Positions 25,427 to 36,195 of a DNA stretch of 64,000 nucleotides are shown one piece after another; within the stretch, counting starts at the first letter, position 1, and the number at the start of each line of letters is the position of its first letter. The stretch lies in assembly GCF_900156915.1 (NCBI RefSeq), contig NZ_LT732535.1, forward strand, positions 3,625,240-3,689,239, written 5' to 3'. The notes beneath the pieces are model-generated. The model did not search any database, was not told the DNA's origin, and saw only the letters and a program-made list of their open reading frames with translations. This DNA is from Sediminibacillus massiliensis (GTDB lineage: Bacteria > Bacillota > Bacilli > Bacillales > Amphibacillaceae). The position numbers and the translations under genes were made by a program.

Positions 25427-26071
25427 ATGAACCAAAGTCCAGTATTAGATAAACTATTGTCTTCCGGTATCACGGCAGTTATCCGGAAAATAGAGCCAAA
25501 TAAAGTAAAACCACTCGTGCAGGCATTCATTGATGGAGGAGTATCTGGCATCGAAATAACGATGGATTCGGACAACCCTGCAGATCTTATACACGAGTTG
25601 AAAGAAATTCACGGCACGAAGGCTGCTATTGGTGCAGGAACAGTATTGAACAAAGAGCAGGCTGCAGAAGCGATTAATGCAGGAGCTGATTTCATCTTTG
25701 CTCCGATTTTAGACAAAGAAACAATAGAGTACACAAAAAAACAAGGGAAGCTGGCGATCCCGGGAGTTTTTACTCCAACAGAAGCCTATCAGGCCTATTT
25801 GTGGGGGGCAGATATGGTAAAAATCTTCCCGGCCAGTGTGGTTGGTCCACAATTTATCAAAGATGTAAACGGACCACTCAGCCAAGTACCTAAGATGCCT
25901 ACAGGTGGAGTTAACCTGGAGAATGTCGAATCATTCATCAAGGCAGGAGCAGTGGCGGCAGGTATTGGAGGGTCGCTTGTTAATAAACAACTCATTCAGG
26001 AAGAAAAGTGGGAAGAACTAAGAGCACTTGCTGAAAAATATGTAGCAGCAGTTTCACGGGCAAGAGGATAA
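25427..26071 (+). CDS. kdgA: KHG/KDPG aldolase
   Basis: Class I aldolase splitting KDPG to pyruvate and glyceraldehyde-3-phosphate. 214 residues; GIEITMDSDNP near residue 45 contains the catalytic Glu, GAGTVLNKEQA follows, and the Schiff-base Lys lies in ADMVKIFPASVVG near residue 133; MPTGGVNLENV closes the phosphate site. GAGGAGG lies upstream. It is the last gene of the uronate operon, before a hairpin. Confidence 0.95.
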   Translation: MNQSPVLDKLLSSGITAVIRKIEPNKVKPLVQAFIDGGVSGIEITMDSDNPADLIHELKEIHGTKAAIGAGTVLNKEQAAEAINAGADFIFAPILDKETIEYTKKQGKLAIPGVFTPTEAYQAYLWGADMVKIFPASVVGPQFIKDVNGPLSQVPKMPTGGVNLENVESFIKAGAVAAGIGGSLVNKQLIQEEKWEELRALAEKYVAAVSRARG

Positions 26072-26081
26072 TCAATCAATA

Positions 26082-26126
26082 CGGCAGCAGGCGGGTTATG
26101 ACAGGAACTCGTTTGCTGCTGTTTTA
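26082..26126 (+). terminator. Terminator of the uronate operon
   Basis: GGCAGCA-rich left arm and TGCTGCTG right arm around AACTCG/CGGGTT pairing, then TTTTAA. The stem is imperfect and the T-run short, so it may be leaky. Confidence 0.6.
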
Positions 26127-26205
26127 ACGTTTCATCCCGTCTACTTTAAATTGAAGTTTGCTAAGAAAAATCGAACTTTGCTTTTATTCAAGGAGTGATA
26201 AGAGA

Positions 26206-27204
26206 ATGGAAAAAATTAAAGTAATTCAAATTGGGGTCGGAGGTTTCGGTCAATCATGGCTCGAAATATTAAGAGATTATCAGCAAATCGAAATAGTGGC
26301 AGTAGTGGATATTTTTAAACAAAACTTAGAAACTGCTAAAAGCCTCCTCAACAACCAGTCAATATCCTTCTATCAAGATCATAAACAGGCGCTGCAAGAG
26401 AAAAATGCAGATGCTGCAATAATTATTACACCTCCGCAGACACACAAGTCCCTTGCAATCGACGCTCTGGAGGCAGGACTGTTTGTTTTCATGGAAAAAC
26501 CAATTACTAAAGAAGTAGATGATGCTTTTGAGCTATACGAACAATCAAAAAAATATTCGAAATTTATTATGATCAGCCAGAATTACAGATGGAGACCCGA
26601 GATAGAAGCATTGAGAAAGTGCGTGCGGGAAGGGAGCATTGGAACAATTGAATATGGTGAGTGGAATTTTAGAAGAGCAACAAAATTCGGCGGCTGGCGT
26701 GACCAGTATAATGAAATATTGATAGAAGATATGAGTATCCATCACTTCGATTTGATGAGACATATTTTAGGTAAAGAGGCGAAGTCAATTTATGCAAAAA
26801 GTATGAGACCCTCTTGGAGTTGGTTTGGGGGAAATCCTGTTGTAAGTGCTACCATTGATTTTGACGGCGATACATTAATAAATTATTTCGGAAGCTGGGT
26901 AACCCGGGGCAAAGAAACTTCGTGGAATGGAGAATTGAAATTAGTGGGTAGTAAGGGAATGGTAGAATTGACAGATGATATTCCTAAAATTACCTTGGCA
27001 GATGGCACGATAAGAGAATTGAAACTAGCTGAGCTGCCTTACGAGGATAGAGCTTATTCCATCTTTGAGATGGTTCAGTCCATTAGGCAAAATAGAAAGC
27101 CGGTAACTCATATCGGGGATAACTTAAAAAGCTTCGCGATGATAGGAGGCGCACTGAATTCAATCAAAGAAGGCAAGGAAATTTCCATTAAGAAGATTGA
27201 ATAA
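26206..27204 (+). CDS. Gfo/Idh/MocA family oxidoreductase (1 of 5)
   Basis: NAD(P)-dependent sugar or polyol dehydrogenase family protein, 332 residues. IQIGVGGFGQSW near residue 6 is the nucleotide fold, FMEKPITKEVDD the conserved EKP motif, and IEDMSIHHFDLMRHILG carries the catalytic-site His pair. The start is the ATG at 26206 with AAGGAG 10 bases before it; the frame extends to 26158 without a ribosome site. It lies between the uronate operon and araD with no obvious promoter partner. Its substrate is unknown. Confidence 0.87.
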   Translation: MEKIKVIQIGVGGFGQSWLEILRDYQQIEIVAVVDIFKQNLETAKSLLNNQSISFYQDHKQALQEKNADAAIIITPPQTHKSLAIDALEAGLFVFMEKPITKEVDDAFELYEQSKKYSKFIMISQNYRWRPEIEALRKCVREGSIGTIEYGEWNFRRATKFGGWRDQYNEILIEDMSIHHFDLMRHILGKEAKSIYAKSMRPSWSWFGGNPVVSATIDFDGDTLINYFGSWVTRGKETSWNGELKLVGSKGMVELTDDIPKITLADGTIRELKLAELPYEDRAYSIFEMVQSIRQNRKPVTHIGDNLKSFAMIGGALNSIKEGKEISIKKIE

Positions 27205-27394
27205 GTAATTTTTGACATTCCAAGTTCTGTATCTCTTCACCTGGTTCTTTAAAGATAAAGGAGAGATAGTGCACCATACAAGTGAAATGTCATTTTTCTT
27301 CCGTAAGGCTAGTCTCGGTACAGAGCTCCTGGTCTATTTTTCAACCCTAAACACAAGCATTATTAAGGGATTCGAAAATAATTGCCTTTTTATC

Positions 27395-27406
27395 TTGCAC
27401 GTACGA
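27395..27406. promoter_or_regulatory. AraR operator box 1 of araDBA
   Basis: TTGCACGTACGA, centred between 27400 and 27401, close to the AraR consensus core TTGTACGTACAA. It overlaps the -35 box. Confidence 0.65.
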
Positions 27407-27423
27407 ATATTTTGTATTAAGAT
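27395..27423 (+). promoter_or_regulatory. Sigma-A promoter of araDBA
   Basis: TTGCAC (27395-27400), a 17-base spacer, TAAGAT (27418-27423), predicting a start near 27430. The -35 box lies inside the first AraR box, so bound AraR would mask it. Confidence 0.6.
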
Positions 27424-27438
27424 GAATTCAAGGTTAAC

Positions 27439-27450
27439 TTATACGTACAA
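27439..27450. promoter_or_regulatory. AraR operator box 2 of araDBA
   Basis: TTATACGTACAA, centred between 27444 and 27445, 44 bases from box 1 (about four helical turns, same face of the helix). It lies at about +9 to +20 from the predicted transcription start. Confidence 0.75.
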
Positions 27451-27478
27451 GATAATGATGGAAGGGGAGAAAGCGATA

Positions 27479-28168
27479 ATGCTGGAGAACCTGAAGAAAG
27501 AAGTACTGGAAGCAAACCAGGCACTGCCAGAGCATGGGTTAGTCACTTTTACTTGGGGTAATGTAAGCGGTTACGATGGAGAGAGTCAATTAATGGTGAT
27601 CAAACCGAGTGGCGTAGCTTATGAAGATTTAACGGAAAAGGACATGGTTGTTGTAGATTTAGATGGAAACGTTGTAGAAGGAAATCTCAGACCATCATCT
27701 GACACGCCGACACATCTTGTACTTTACAAGAAATTTCCAGGAATCGGCGGTGTTGTGCATACTCATTCTTCCTGGGCTACTACATGGGCGCAAGCTGGTC
27801 AAAGCATACCGGCGCTGGGCACCACGCATGGCGATTATTATTATGGGACAATCCCTTGCACACGCAAAATGACAGATCAAGAGATTCAGCAGGATTATGA
27901 ATTGGAAACAGGCAATGTAATAGTAGAAACTTTTGAAACAATTAGTCCCAACCAAGTTCCTGGTGTGCTGGTGCACAGCCACGCACCATTCAATTGGGGG
28001 AAGAATCCGAAAGATGCTGTCCATAATGCAGTTGTTCTCGAAGAGGTCGCGAAAATGGCCTATCATACATTCCAGTTAAATCCGGAGACACCGGATATGG
28101 AACAAGCACTCTTAGATAAGCATTATCTCCGTAAACATGGTGTCAATGCCTATTACGGACAAAAATAA
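27479..28168 (+). CDS. araD: L-ribulose-5-phosphate 4-epimerase
   Basis: Class II aldolase fold enzyme making D-xylulose-5-phosphate. 229 residues; [10 protein letters not shown] near residue 25, [25 protein letters not shown] with zinc His pair, and [12 protein letters not shown] with the third zinc His. The start is the ATG at 27479 with GGGGAG 9 bases upstream; the frame runs 89 codons further back, through the AraR boxes and promoter, and that extension is rejected. It heads the operon araD-araB-araA, an order different from the araABD of Bacillus subtilis. Confidence 0.95.
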   Translation: MLENLKKEVLEANQALPEHGLVTFTWGNVSGYDGESQLMVIKPSGVAYEDLTEKDMVVVDLDGNVVEGNLRPSSDTPTHLVLYKKFPGIGGVVHTHSSWATTWAQAGQSIPALGTTHGDYYYGTIPCTRKMTDQEIQQDYELETGNVIVETFETISPNQVPGVLVHSHAPFNWGKNPKDAVHNAVVLEEVAKMAYHTFQLNPETPDMEQALLDKHYLRKHGVNAYYGQK

Positions 28169-28185
28169 ACAAGGGGGAAATACAA

Positions 28186-29880
28186 GTGACGGAAAAATAT
28201 GCAATCGGAATTGATTTTGGTTCGGAGTCAGGCAGAGCTGTACTTGTCTCCTTACAGGATGGGAAAGAAATTGCGGATCACGTAACACCATATCCACATG
28301 GAGTAATGACGGAACAACTGCCTTCCGGTGTGAAACTTGGCCTGGAGTGGGCTTTGCAGCATCCGGATGACTATATAGAGGTGTTGAGAAAGTCTGTACC
28401 TGCTGTGATGGAACAATCTAAGATTAGTGCGGAAGATGTCATCGGTCTTGGGATTGATTTTACAGCTTGTACCATGCTCCCAATAGATGAGAAGGGTGAT
28501 CCACTATGCTTCACCCCCGAGCTTGCAGACAATCCTCACAGCTGGGTCAAGTTGTGGAAACATCATGCTGCCCAAGAGGAAGCAACAAAGCTGAATGAAA
28601 TTGCCGAGCAACGTGGTGAGCAGTTCTTGCCAAGATATGGCGGCAAAATATCTTCAGAGTGGATGATCGCTAAAATTTGGCAAATTTTAAATGAAGATTC
28701 CGATACGTATGAAAGGACAGATCAATTCGTCGAGGCAACCGACTGGGTCATTTCTCAAATGACTGGCTCCCTAAAACGGAACAGCTGTACGGCCGGATAC
28801 AAAGCGATTTGGCATAAGCAGGACACCTATCCGAGCAAGGATTTCTTCCGGGAACTGGATCCGCGTCTTGAGAATCTGGTCGAAACCAAACTTCGCGGAG
28901 ATGTTGTGCCGCTCGGAACAAAAGCTGGCGGTCTCTCCAATGAAATGGCTGAAATCACCGGATTGAAGCCAGGCACTGCTGTAGCCGTCGGAAATGTCGA
29001 TGCACATGCTGCTGTTCCTGCGATGGGTGTAGTTACACCGGGCAAATTGGTTATGGCTATGGGAACTTCCATTTGTCATATGGTGCTTGGAACAGAGGAG
29101 AGGTATGTGGAAGGTATGTGCGGGGTCGTCGAAGATGGGATAATTCCCGACTACTACGGATATGAAGCAGGTCAGTCTGCTGTCGGTGATATATTTGCGT
29201 GGTTTGTAGACAAGGCGGTACCTGCTTATGTAACGGAGGCTGCGGAAAAAGAAGGAATTAACGTTCATCAATGGCTTGAAAATAAAGCGTCATCATACAA
29301 ACCAGGCGAAACAGGACTGCTTGCACTCGATTGGTGGAACGGTAACCGTTCCGTTTTAGTAGATACAGAGCTTAGCGGTTTGCTAGTCGGAGCCACTCTG
29401 CAGACAAAACCAGAAGAAATCTATCGTGCGTTGTTGGAAGCCACAGCATTCGGTACAAGAAAAATAGTAGATGCATTCCATCAAAACGGTGTACCGGTCG
29501 ACGAGTTGTACGCATGTGGCGGCTTACCGCAAAAAAACCAGCTGCTTATGCAAATTTATGCTGATGTCACCAACCGGAAAATTAAAATAGCAGATTCCAA
29601 ACAAACACCGGCGTTAGGTGCCGCTATGTTCGGTGCGGTCGCCGCTGGAAGTGACAATGGTGGTTTTGATTCAATCATGGAAGCTGCCGGAATAATGGGC
29701 CGGGTACGTGAGGATGTCATTGAGCCAATTCCGGAAAATGTAGAGGTATATGAAAACCTATACCAGGAATATAACAAACTTCATGACTATTTCGGAAGAG
29801 GACAAAACGATGTCATGAAGACTTTGAAAAACATTAAAGCAGGAACGAGAGCAAACGAAACAGTGCAATTGAACAAATAA
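28186..29880 (+). CDS. araB: Ribulokinase
   Basis: FGGY-family kinase, 564 residues, phosphorylating L-ribulose. The ATP-binding [14 protein letters not shown] lies at 10-23; [13 protein letters not shown] follows near residue 90, and [20 protein letters not shown] in the C-terminal domain near residue 444. The start is GTG with AAGGGGGAA upstream. It follows araD by 17 bases and precedes araA by 9, so the three are one transcript. Confidence 0.95.
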   Translation: MTEKYAIGIDFGSESGRAVLVSLQDGKEIADHVTPYPHGVMTEQLPSGVKLGLEWALQHPDDYIEVLRKSVPAVMEQSKISAEDVIGLGIDFTACTMLPIDEKGDPLCFTPELADNPHSWVKLWKHHAAQEEATKLNEIAEQRGEQFLPRYGGKISSEWMIAKIWQILNEDSDTYERTDQFVEATDWVISQMTGSLKRNSCTAGYKAIWHKQDTYPSKDFFRELDPRLENLVETKLRGDVVPLGTKAGGLSNEMAEITGLKPGTAVAVGNVDAHAAVPAMGVVTPGKLVMAMGTSICHMVLGTEERYVEGMCGVVEDGIIPDYYGYEAGQSAVGDIFAWFVDKAVPAYVTEAAEKEGINVHQWLENKASSYKPGETGLLALDWWNGNRSVLVDTELSGLLVGATLQTKPEEIYRALLEATAFGTRKIVDAFHQNGVPVDELYACGGLPQKNQLLMQIYADVTNRKIKIADSKQTPALGAAMFGAVAAGSDNGGFDSIMEAAGIMGRVREDVIEPIPENVEVYENLYQEYNKLHDYFGRGQNDVMKTLKNIKAGTRANETVQLNK

Positions 29881-29889
29881 GGAGGAATC

Positions 29890-31365
29890 ATGATGTTGGA
29901 ATTGAAAAATTATGAATTTTGGTTTGTAACAGGAAGTCAGCATCTGTATGGAAACGAGGCGTTACGGGAAGTTGAAGACCATTCAGTGGAGATGGTCAGC
30001 AAATTGAACGAGAAAGGGAAACTTCCTTTCAAAATTGTATTCAAATCCGTGCTTACTACAGCCGATGAGATCCATAAATTGAGCCTTGAAGCCAATGCGG
30101 ATGAAAATTGTGCCGGCTTGATTACATGGATGCATACATTTTCTCCGGCGAAGATATGGATCAGCGGGCTGAACAGCCTTCAGAAACCATTACTGCACTT
30201 ACACACGCAGTACAATCGAGATATTCCATGGGAAGATATCGACATGGATTTCATGAATCTCAACCAGTCTGCCCATGGAGACAGGGAATATGGGTTTATT
30301 GGAACACGTATGAACATTCCGAGAAAAGTTGTAGTGGGTTATTGGGAAGATGAAACAGTTTTACAAAAATGCTCAGATTGGATGAATACTGCAGTTGCCG
30401 TGTCGGAAGGAAGAAACATCCGTGTGGCCAGATTTGGTGATAACATGCGGAATGTAGCAGTAACAGATGGAGATAAAGTCGAAGCACAAATCAAATTTGG
30501 CTGGACGGTCGATTACTATGGTATCGGTGACTTGGTAGAAGAAATGGAAACAGTGTCCGATCAGCAGGTTGAAGACCTGTATCAAGAATACAAAGACTTG
30601 TACACATTTGAAGAGGATGAAGCTACTGTCACTTCAATCAAAGAGCAGGCAAGAATCGAACTAGGGTTGAAACAGTTTTTGCAAAAAGGAAATTATACGG
30701 CCTTCACTACCAATTTTGAAGACTTGCACGGAATGCCGCAGCTGCCAGGCTTAGCAGCGCAGCGTCTGATGGCGGATGGTTACGGGTTTGCTGGAGAAGG
30801 CGACTGGCGGACAGCAGCATTATTGCGATTCATGAAGATTATTGCTAACAACAAAGGAACTTCTTTTATGGAAGACTATACGTACCATTTAGAGCCTGGC
30901 AATGAAATGATTTTGGGCTCCCATATGCTTGAAATATGTCCGACAGTTTCCGCTACTAAACCGAAAATCGTGGTCAACCCGCTTACAATGGGCAACAAGG
31001 CAGATCCCGCCAGACTAGTCTTTGACGGTAAAGGCGGAAAAGCGGTCAATGCTTCACTCGTTGAGTTGGGCGGTCGTTTCCGGCTTGTAGTGAACGAAGT
31101 AGATGCCGAACAACCCGAAATCGACACACCTAACCTTCCTGTTGCTAAAGTATTGTGGAAACCGCAGCCGTCTTTAAGTGAAGCAACAGAAGCATGGATT
31201 TATGCCGGTGGAGCTCACCATACAGTTCTTTCATTTGAAGTGACAACAGATCAGTTGTTGGACTTTGCGGAAATGGCAAAAATTGAATGTCTGATCATCA
31301 ATAATGATACTAAGTTGAGAGAATTCAAAAAGGAATTGAAATGGAACGAAGTCATTTGGAGATAA
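29890..31365 (+). CDS. araA: L-arabinose isomerase
   Basis: Interconverts L-arabinose and L-ribulose; Mn-dependent, 491 residues, standard length. FVTGSQHLYGNEAL near residue 13, WMHTFSPAKIWI near residue 78, GEGDWRTAALLRFMKI near residue 300 with metal-binding Glu, and MEDYTYHL with Glu/His further on. Two consecutive ATG codons follow GGAGG; the second (29893), 7 bases from the site, may be the true start. A hairpin (GGAC...TGCAGA TCG TCTGCA...GTCC, 31374-31401) without a T-run lies between araA and araR. Confidence 0.95.
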   Translation: MMLELKNYEFWFVTGSQHLYGNEALREVEDHSVEMVSKLNEKGKLPFKIVFKSVLTTADEIHKLSLEANADENCAGLITWMHTFSPAKIWISGLNSLQKPLLHLHTQYNRDIPWEDIDMDFMNLNQSAHGDREYGFIGTRMNIPRKVVVGYWEDETVLQKCSDWMNTAVAVSEGRNIRVARFGDNMRNVAVTDGDKVEAQIKFGWTVDYYGIGDLVEEMETVSDQQVEDLYQEYKDLYTFEEDEATVTSIKEQARIELGLKQFLQKGNYTAFTTNFEDLHGMPQLPGLAAQRLMADGYGFAGEGDWRTAALLRFMKIIANNKGTSFMEDYTYHLEPGNEMILGSHMLEICPTVSATKPKIVVNPLTMGNKADPARLVFDGKGGKAVNASLVELGGRFRLVVNEVDAEQPEIDTPNLPVAKVLWKPQPSLSEATEAWIYAGGAHHTVLSFEVTTDQLLDFAEMAKIECLIINNDTKLREFKKELKWNEVIWR

Positions 31366-31429
31366 TGGCTATTGGACGACATGCAGATCGTCTGCAAGTC
31401 CTCTAGTATGGCTTCTCGTGAATGCAAGA

Positions 31430-31438
31430 TGGTATAAT
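31430..31438 (+). promoter_or_regulatory. Extended -10 promoter of araR
   Basis: TGGTATAAT, a TGn extended -10 box, 55 bases before the araR start codon; the -35 region is poor. The predicted transcription start is near 31445. Confidence 0.65.
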
Positions 31439-31451
31439 ATGTGTTAACTAC

Positions 31452-31463
31452 TTATACGAATGA
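31452..31463. promoter_or_regulatory. Degenerate AraR box at the araR promoter
   Basis: TTATACGAATGA: left half identical to the other boxes here, right half decayed. It sits at the same distance from the transcription start as box 2 of araDBA and the box at 32934, which supports weak autoregulation. Confidence 0.5.
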
Positions 31464-31493
31464 AATTTAGGGAAGTAACTCAGAGGTGTTTAC

Positions 31494-32618
31494 ATGCAGA
31501 CAAAGCATAATATGGTCAAACAAGCGATTAAATCGAAAATAATGGATGGTACGTTTTTGCCTAACCAGAAAATCAGCTCGGAAAGTGAGTTGATGAAACA
31601 GTTCGGGGTGAGCAGGCATACCGTACGTCTGGCAATAGGGGATTTAGTGAATCAGGGATGGCTGTACAGGGAACAAGGAGCAGGTACTTTCTGCGCAGAC
31701 AGACAACCTGATCAACAACAGGGTAAAAGCGAACAGAAAAATATTGCGATTGTTACGACTTATATATCGGATTATATTTTTCCATCCATCATTCGCGGAG
31801 CGGAATCTTACTTAAGTGAACAAAATTATCAGGTCAGTTTATTCAGTACGAATAACAACCACGAAAGTGAACGGACTATCCTGGAAAGAATTATTGAGCA
31901 GCAATTCGACGGAGTAATTATTGAACCGACGAAAAGCGGCTATGCCAACCCTAATTTAGGCTATTATTTACACTTGGAACGACTTAATATTCCTTATATC
32001 ATGATTAATTCGTTTTATGACGAGCTGGAGCCGGTAAGTGTAACTTTGGATGACGAACAGGGTGGATATTTGCAGACAGAACACCTGATCAAACAAGGAC
32101 ATAAAAGTATCATAGGTTTGTTTAAAACAGATGATTTGCAAGGAACAAGAAGGATGAAAGGCTACTTGAAAGCACACAGAGCAAACAAGCTGCCAGTAAA
32201 TCCAGATTATATCCTAACTTACAGTACTGATGAAAAAGTAGAACGCCCCACCCAGTTTCTTCAGGAGGTATTGGATAGTGATGAAAAAGCTACAGCAATG
32301 GTGTGCTATAATGACGAGCTGGCTTTAAAGTTGTTGGATGTATTAAGAGAACGAAAAATAAAAGTACCTGATGAGATGTCCATTGTAGGCTTCGACGATT
32401 CCTTTCTTGCTGAAGTATCGGAAGTGAAACTGACGACCATATCACATCCAAAAACAGAATTGGGAAAAAAGGCCGGGGAAATGATTTTGAATATGATCAA
32501 GAGTAAAAACAGTCAAACCAAGGCATTCGATGGCTCCTTTATTTTTGAACCGGAACTTATTGTGCGAAGTTCAACTAATTCTTTGGATGAAAAGCTAAAA
32601 CAGGAAAGTTACATGTAG
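31494..32618 (+). CDS. araR: Arabinose operon repressor AraR
   Basis: 374-residue chimera typical of AraR: an N-terminal GntR winged helix (KHNMVKQAIKSKIMDGTFLPNQKISSESELMKQFGVSRHTVR, about 4-45) joined to a LacI/periplasmic-binding-like effector domain from about residue 84. L-arabinose binding releases it from TTRTACGTACAA-type boxes, several of which occur in this window. ATG follows AGAGGTG. It lies downstream of araA in the same direction, with its own promoter, and upstream of the arabinan transport operon. Confidence 0.94.
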   Translation: MQTKHNMVKQAIKSKIMDGTFLPNQKISSESELMKQFGVSRHTVRLAIGDLVNQGWLYREQGAGTFCADRQPDQQQGKSEQKNIAIVTTYISDYIFPSIIRGAESYLSEQNYQVSLFSTNNNHESERTILERIIEQQFDGVIIEPTKSGYANPNLGYYLHLERLNIPYIMINSFYDELEPVSVTLDDEQGGYLQTEHLIKQGHKSIIGLFKTDDLQGTRRMKGYLKAHRANKLPVNPDYILTYSTDEKVERPTQFLQEVLDSDEKATAMVCYNDELALKLLDVLRERKIKVPDEMSIVGFDDSFLAEVSEVKLTTISHPKTELGKKAGEMILNMIKSKNSQTKAFDGSFIFEPELIVRSSTNSLDEKLKQESYM

Positions 32619-32639
32619 TTGAAAAAAGTAGAGGAAGGG

Positions 32640-32669
32640 AAGCCCTGTCATATATGACAGGGCTTTTTG
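32640..32669 (+). terminator. Terminator after araR
   Basis: AAGCCCTGTCATA / TATGACAGGGCTT, a 12-base perfect stem followed by TTTTT. Confidence 0.92.
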
Positions 32670-32719
32670 TTATATAAATGATAAATAACTCCATCAAAAA
32701 GATATGTGAAATAGTACAC

Positions 32720-32731
32720 TTATACGTACGT
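32720..32731. promoter_or_regulatory. Distal AraR box upstream of the arabinan transport operon
   Basis: TTATACGTACGT, centred at 32725/32726, about 200 bases upstream of the predicted transcription start and 214 bases from the promoter-proximal box. The spacing is about 20 helical turns and would suit DNA looping. Confidence 0.65.
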
Positions 32732-32890
32732 GGTTCGTTGATTGGGTTTTGTATTTATAGGTGGACCGCCAGAAGGGATAAAAAGCTATTTATAGCGTCA
32801 TAGAGCGATTTCACTTAAAATATAATATATAAAAAACAATATAATTGATTAAATATTTGGAAAATTATATAACTATTTTTGAAAAAATGA

Positions 32891-32919
32891 TTGAAATTGT
32901 CCACCTACTCTTATATACT
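32891..32919 (+). promoter_or_regulatory. Sigma-A promoter of the arabinan transport operon
   Basis: TTGAAA (32891-32896), exactly 17 bases, TATACT (32914-32919). The predicted start is near 32926, giving a 200-base untranslated leader. The 32619-33125 gap contains no gene. Confidence 0.75.
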
Positions 32920-32933
32920 TTATTCAAGATTAC

Positions 32934-32945
32934 TTATACGTACAA
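32934..32945. promoter_or_regulatory. Promoter-proximal AraR box
   Basis: TTATACGTACAA, identical to box 2 of araDBA, at about +9 to +20 of the predicted start. Confidence 0.78.
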
Positions 32946-32997
32946 TTATCCGCATCATGAGCAGTGAAAAGAAAGTTGTAGGTATCACTTTCATTTT

Positions 32998-33011
32998 TGT
33001 AAGCGTTATCT
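32998..33011 (+). promoter_or_regulatory. CcpA site (cre) in leader, first
   Basis: TGTAAGCGTTATCT matches the cre consensus at all but the last position. It lies about 75 bases downstream of the transcription start, a roadblock position. Confidence 0.72.
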
Positions 33012-33086
33012 TTTGGTTGTTCTTATGTTAACTAACACGGGGAGGTGGTAGTCGGCAGAAAGAAAATTTATTCGCCAAACAAACTT

Positions 33087-33100
33087 TGTAAGCGCTTTTA
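33087..33100 (+). promoter_or_regulatory. CcpA site (cre) in leader, second
   Basis: TGTAAGCGCTTTTA, with the perfect AAGCGCTT core, 89 bases after the first cre and 26 bases before the binding-protein start codon. Confidence 0.65.
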
Positions 33101-33125
33101 AAAAAGGGGCAGGGGGTAGGACCTA

Positions 33126-34460
33126 ATGAAAAACAATAAGTTTTTGCTTGCTTTGATGTTCGGATTAATTGCTATTTTGCTTATGGCGTGCAGTGGTGAA
33201 GGAAGCGAAACGAGTGGTGACGCGGAAGAGACCCAGACGATGGGTGACGATGTGGAAGATGCTACGGAATTAACCTTTTGGACATTTACAGAACTTCACA
33301 ATGACTTCTATGCAAATGCAGTTGACAGATGGAATGAAGAGAATCCTGATAAAGCAATAAAGTTAAAAGCAGAAACATATCCATACGATCAAATGCACAA
33401 TAACTTGCTTTTAGCCCTTCAATCTGGAGAAGGCGCTCCTGATATCGTCGATGTGGAGATCAGCCGCTTCCCGAATTACTTGGCTGGTGAACCGCAATTA
33501 CTGCCGATGAATGAATACGTTGAACCGGTTATTGATGATTTCGTCAAGGCTCGATTCGAAATTTACAGTAAAGATGGCCAATATTATGGAATGCCGACAC
33601 ACGTAGGGGCTACTATGATGTACTATAACACTGAAATAATGGAAGAAGCGGGTGTGGATATCGATTCAATTGAAACTTGGGACGACTATGTTGAAGCAGG
33701 AAAAAAAGTCGTGGAGAATACAGATGCAATGATGACGACTGTTCCGACCGGTGACTACCTTCCTTATTGGTCATTGGTGTCCCAACGAGGATCTGATTTC
33801 ACAAATGCAGAAGGAGAACTTACGATTAACAATCAAGCGAACATTGACACCTTACAGTTCCAGCATGATTTGGTATCTAAGCATGAGATTGCTGAATTGA
33901 CTCCAGGTGGGGAGCCTCATGCAGAAGAATTTTATTCTTATATGAATGAAGGCGGGGCTGCTTCACTTGTAATGCCAATGTGGTATATGGGACGTTTCCT
34001 CGATTATATGCCTGATTTATCAGGTAAGATGGCCATTCGTCCGTTGCCTGCATGGGAAGAAGGCGGTAACCGTTCTGCGGGAATGGGCGGTACGGGAACA
34101 GTTGTTACCAATCAAACTGAACATCCGGACCTTGCAAGGGAATTCTTGGCTTATGCCAAACTTTCGGAAGAAGGAAACATTGATTTGTGGAAAGTGTTAG
34201 GGTTTGATCCACCAATGTGGACTGTCTGGGAAGATCCGGCTCTTCAGGAAGACAATGAATACTTCGACTATTTTAGTGATGAAATTTTTGAAACACTGCT
34301 TTCTGTAAGAGAGGAAATCAATGAGTTACACATAACGGAAAAAACACCGGCTATTGCGCAGGAAATCAATACGAACGTATTGGACAGTGTGTTGAGGCAG
34401 GAGTCCCAGACACCGGAAGAAGCTTTGAATGCAGCCCAGGAAGCTGTAGAGAATCAATAA
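33126..34460 (+). CDS. araN: Arabino-oligosaccharide ABC transporter, substrate-binding lipoprotein
   Basis: Extracellular solute-binding protein family 1, 444 residues. Lipoprotein signal peptide MKNNKFLLALMFGLIAILLMAC with lipobox LMAC and lipidated Cys22, then an acidic Ser/Gly-rich linker. The mature domain begins near LTFWTFTELHNDFY. The acidic mature protein suits a salt-tolerant host. It is the first gene of an operon with GH51 and two permeases under AraR and CcpA sites, so arabino-oligosaccharides are the inferred cargo. AGGGGGTAGG precedes the ATG. Confidence 0.9.
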   Translation: MKNNKFLLALMFGLIAILLMACSGEGSETSGDAEETQTMGDDVEDATELTFWTFTELHNDFYANAVDRWNEENPDKAIKLKAETYPYDQMHNNLLLALQSGEGAPDIVDVEISRFPNYLAGEPQLLPMNEYVEPVIDDFVKARFEIYSKDGQYYGMPTHVGATMMYYNTEIMEEAGVDIDSIETWDDYVEAGKKVVENTDAMMTTVPTGDYLPYWSLVSQRGSDFTNAEGELTINNQANIDTLQFQHDLVSKHEIAELTPGGEPHAEEFYSYMNEGGAASLVMPMWYMGRFLDYMPDLSGKMAIRPLPAWEEGGNRSAGMGGTGTVVTNQTEHPDLAREFLAYAKLSEEGNIDLWKVLGFDPPMWTVWEDPALQEDNEYFDYFSDEIFETLLSVREEINELHITEKTPAIAQEINTNVLDSVLRQESQTPEEALNAAQEAVENQ

Positions 34461-34467
34461 AAATAAC

Positions 34468-34496
34468 GTGCAAGGTACAGTTACTGTGCCTTGCAC
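34468..34496 (+). other. Hairpin after the binding-protein gene
   Basis: GTGCAAGG / CCTTGCAC, a perfect 8-base stem closing a 13-base loop, 8 bases after the stop codon and without a T-run. Such hairpins behind binding-protein genes commonly protect or define the 3' end of an abundant processed mRNA. Confidence 0.6.
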
Positions 34497-34581
34497 AATA
34501 CATAGAAGGCTTACTTGCGTTACTAGGTTGGCCGACTGTATACATGAGAAGCTTCTAAAGTATTACCTTTCAAGTTGATAG

Positions 34582-36132
<1,551 letters not shown>

Positions 36133-36195
36133 AGGTTTGGTTGTCTGTTGGAGGTCTTGCAAATGAATAAAACGCCATTATAAGGGGAGTTTTCT

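Noticed and set aside
27212-27478. 89-codon N-terminal extension of the AraD frame
   Set aside because: It crosses the promoter and both AraR boxes, lacks a ribosome site, and the family N-terminus begins at the ATG at 27479.
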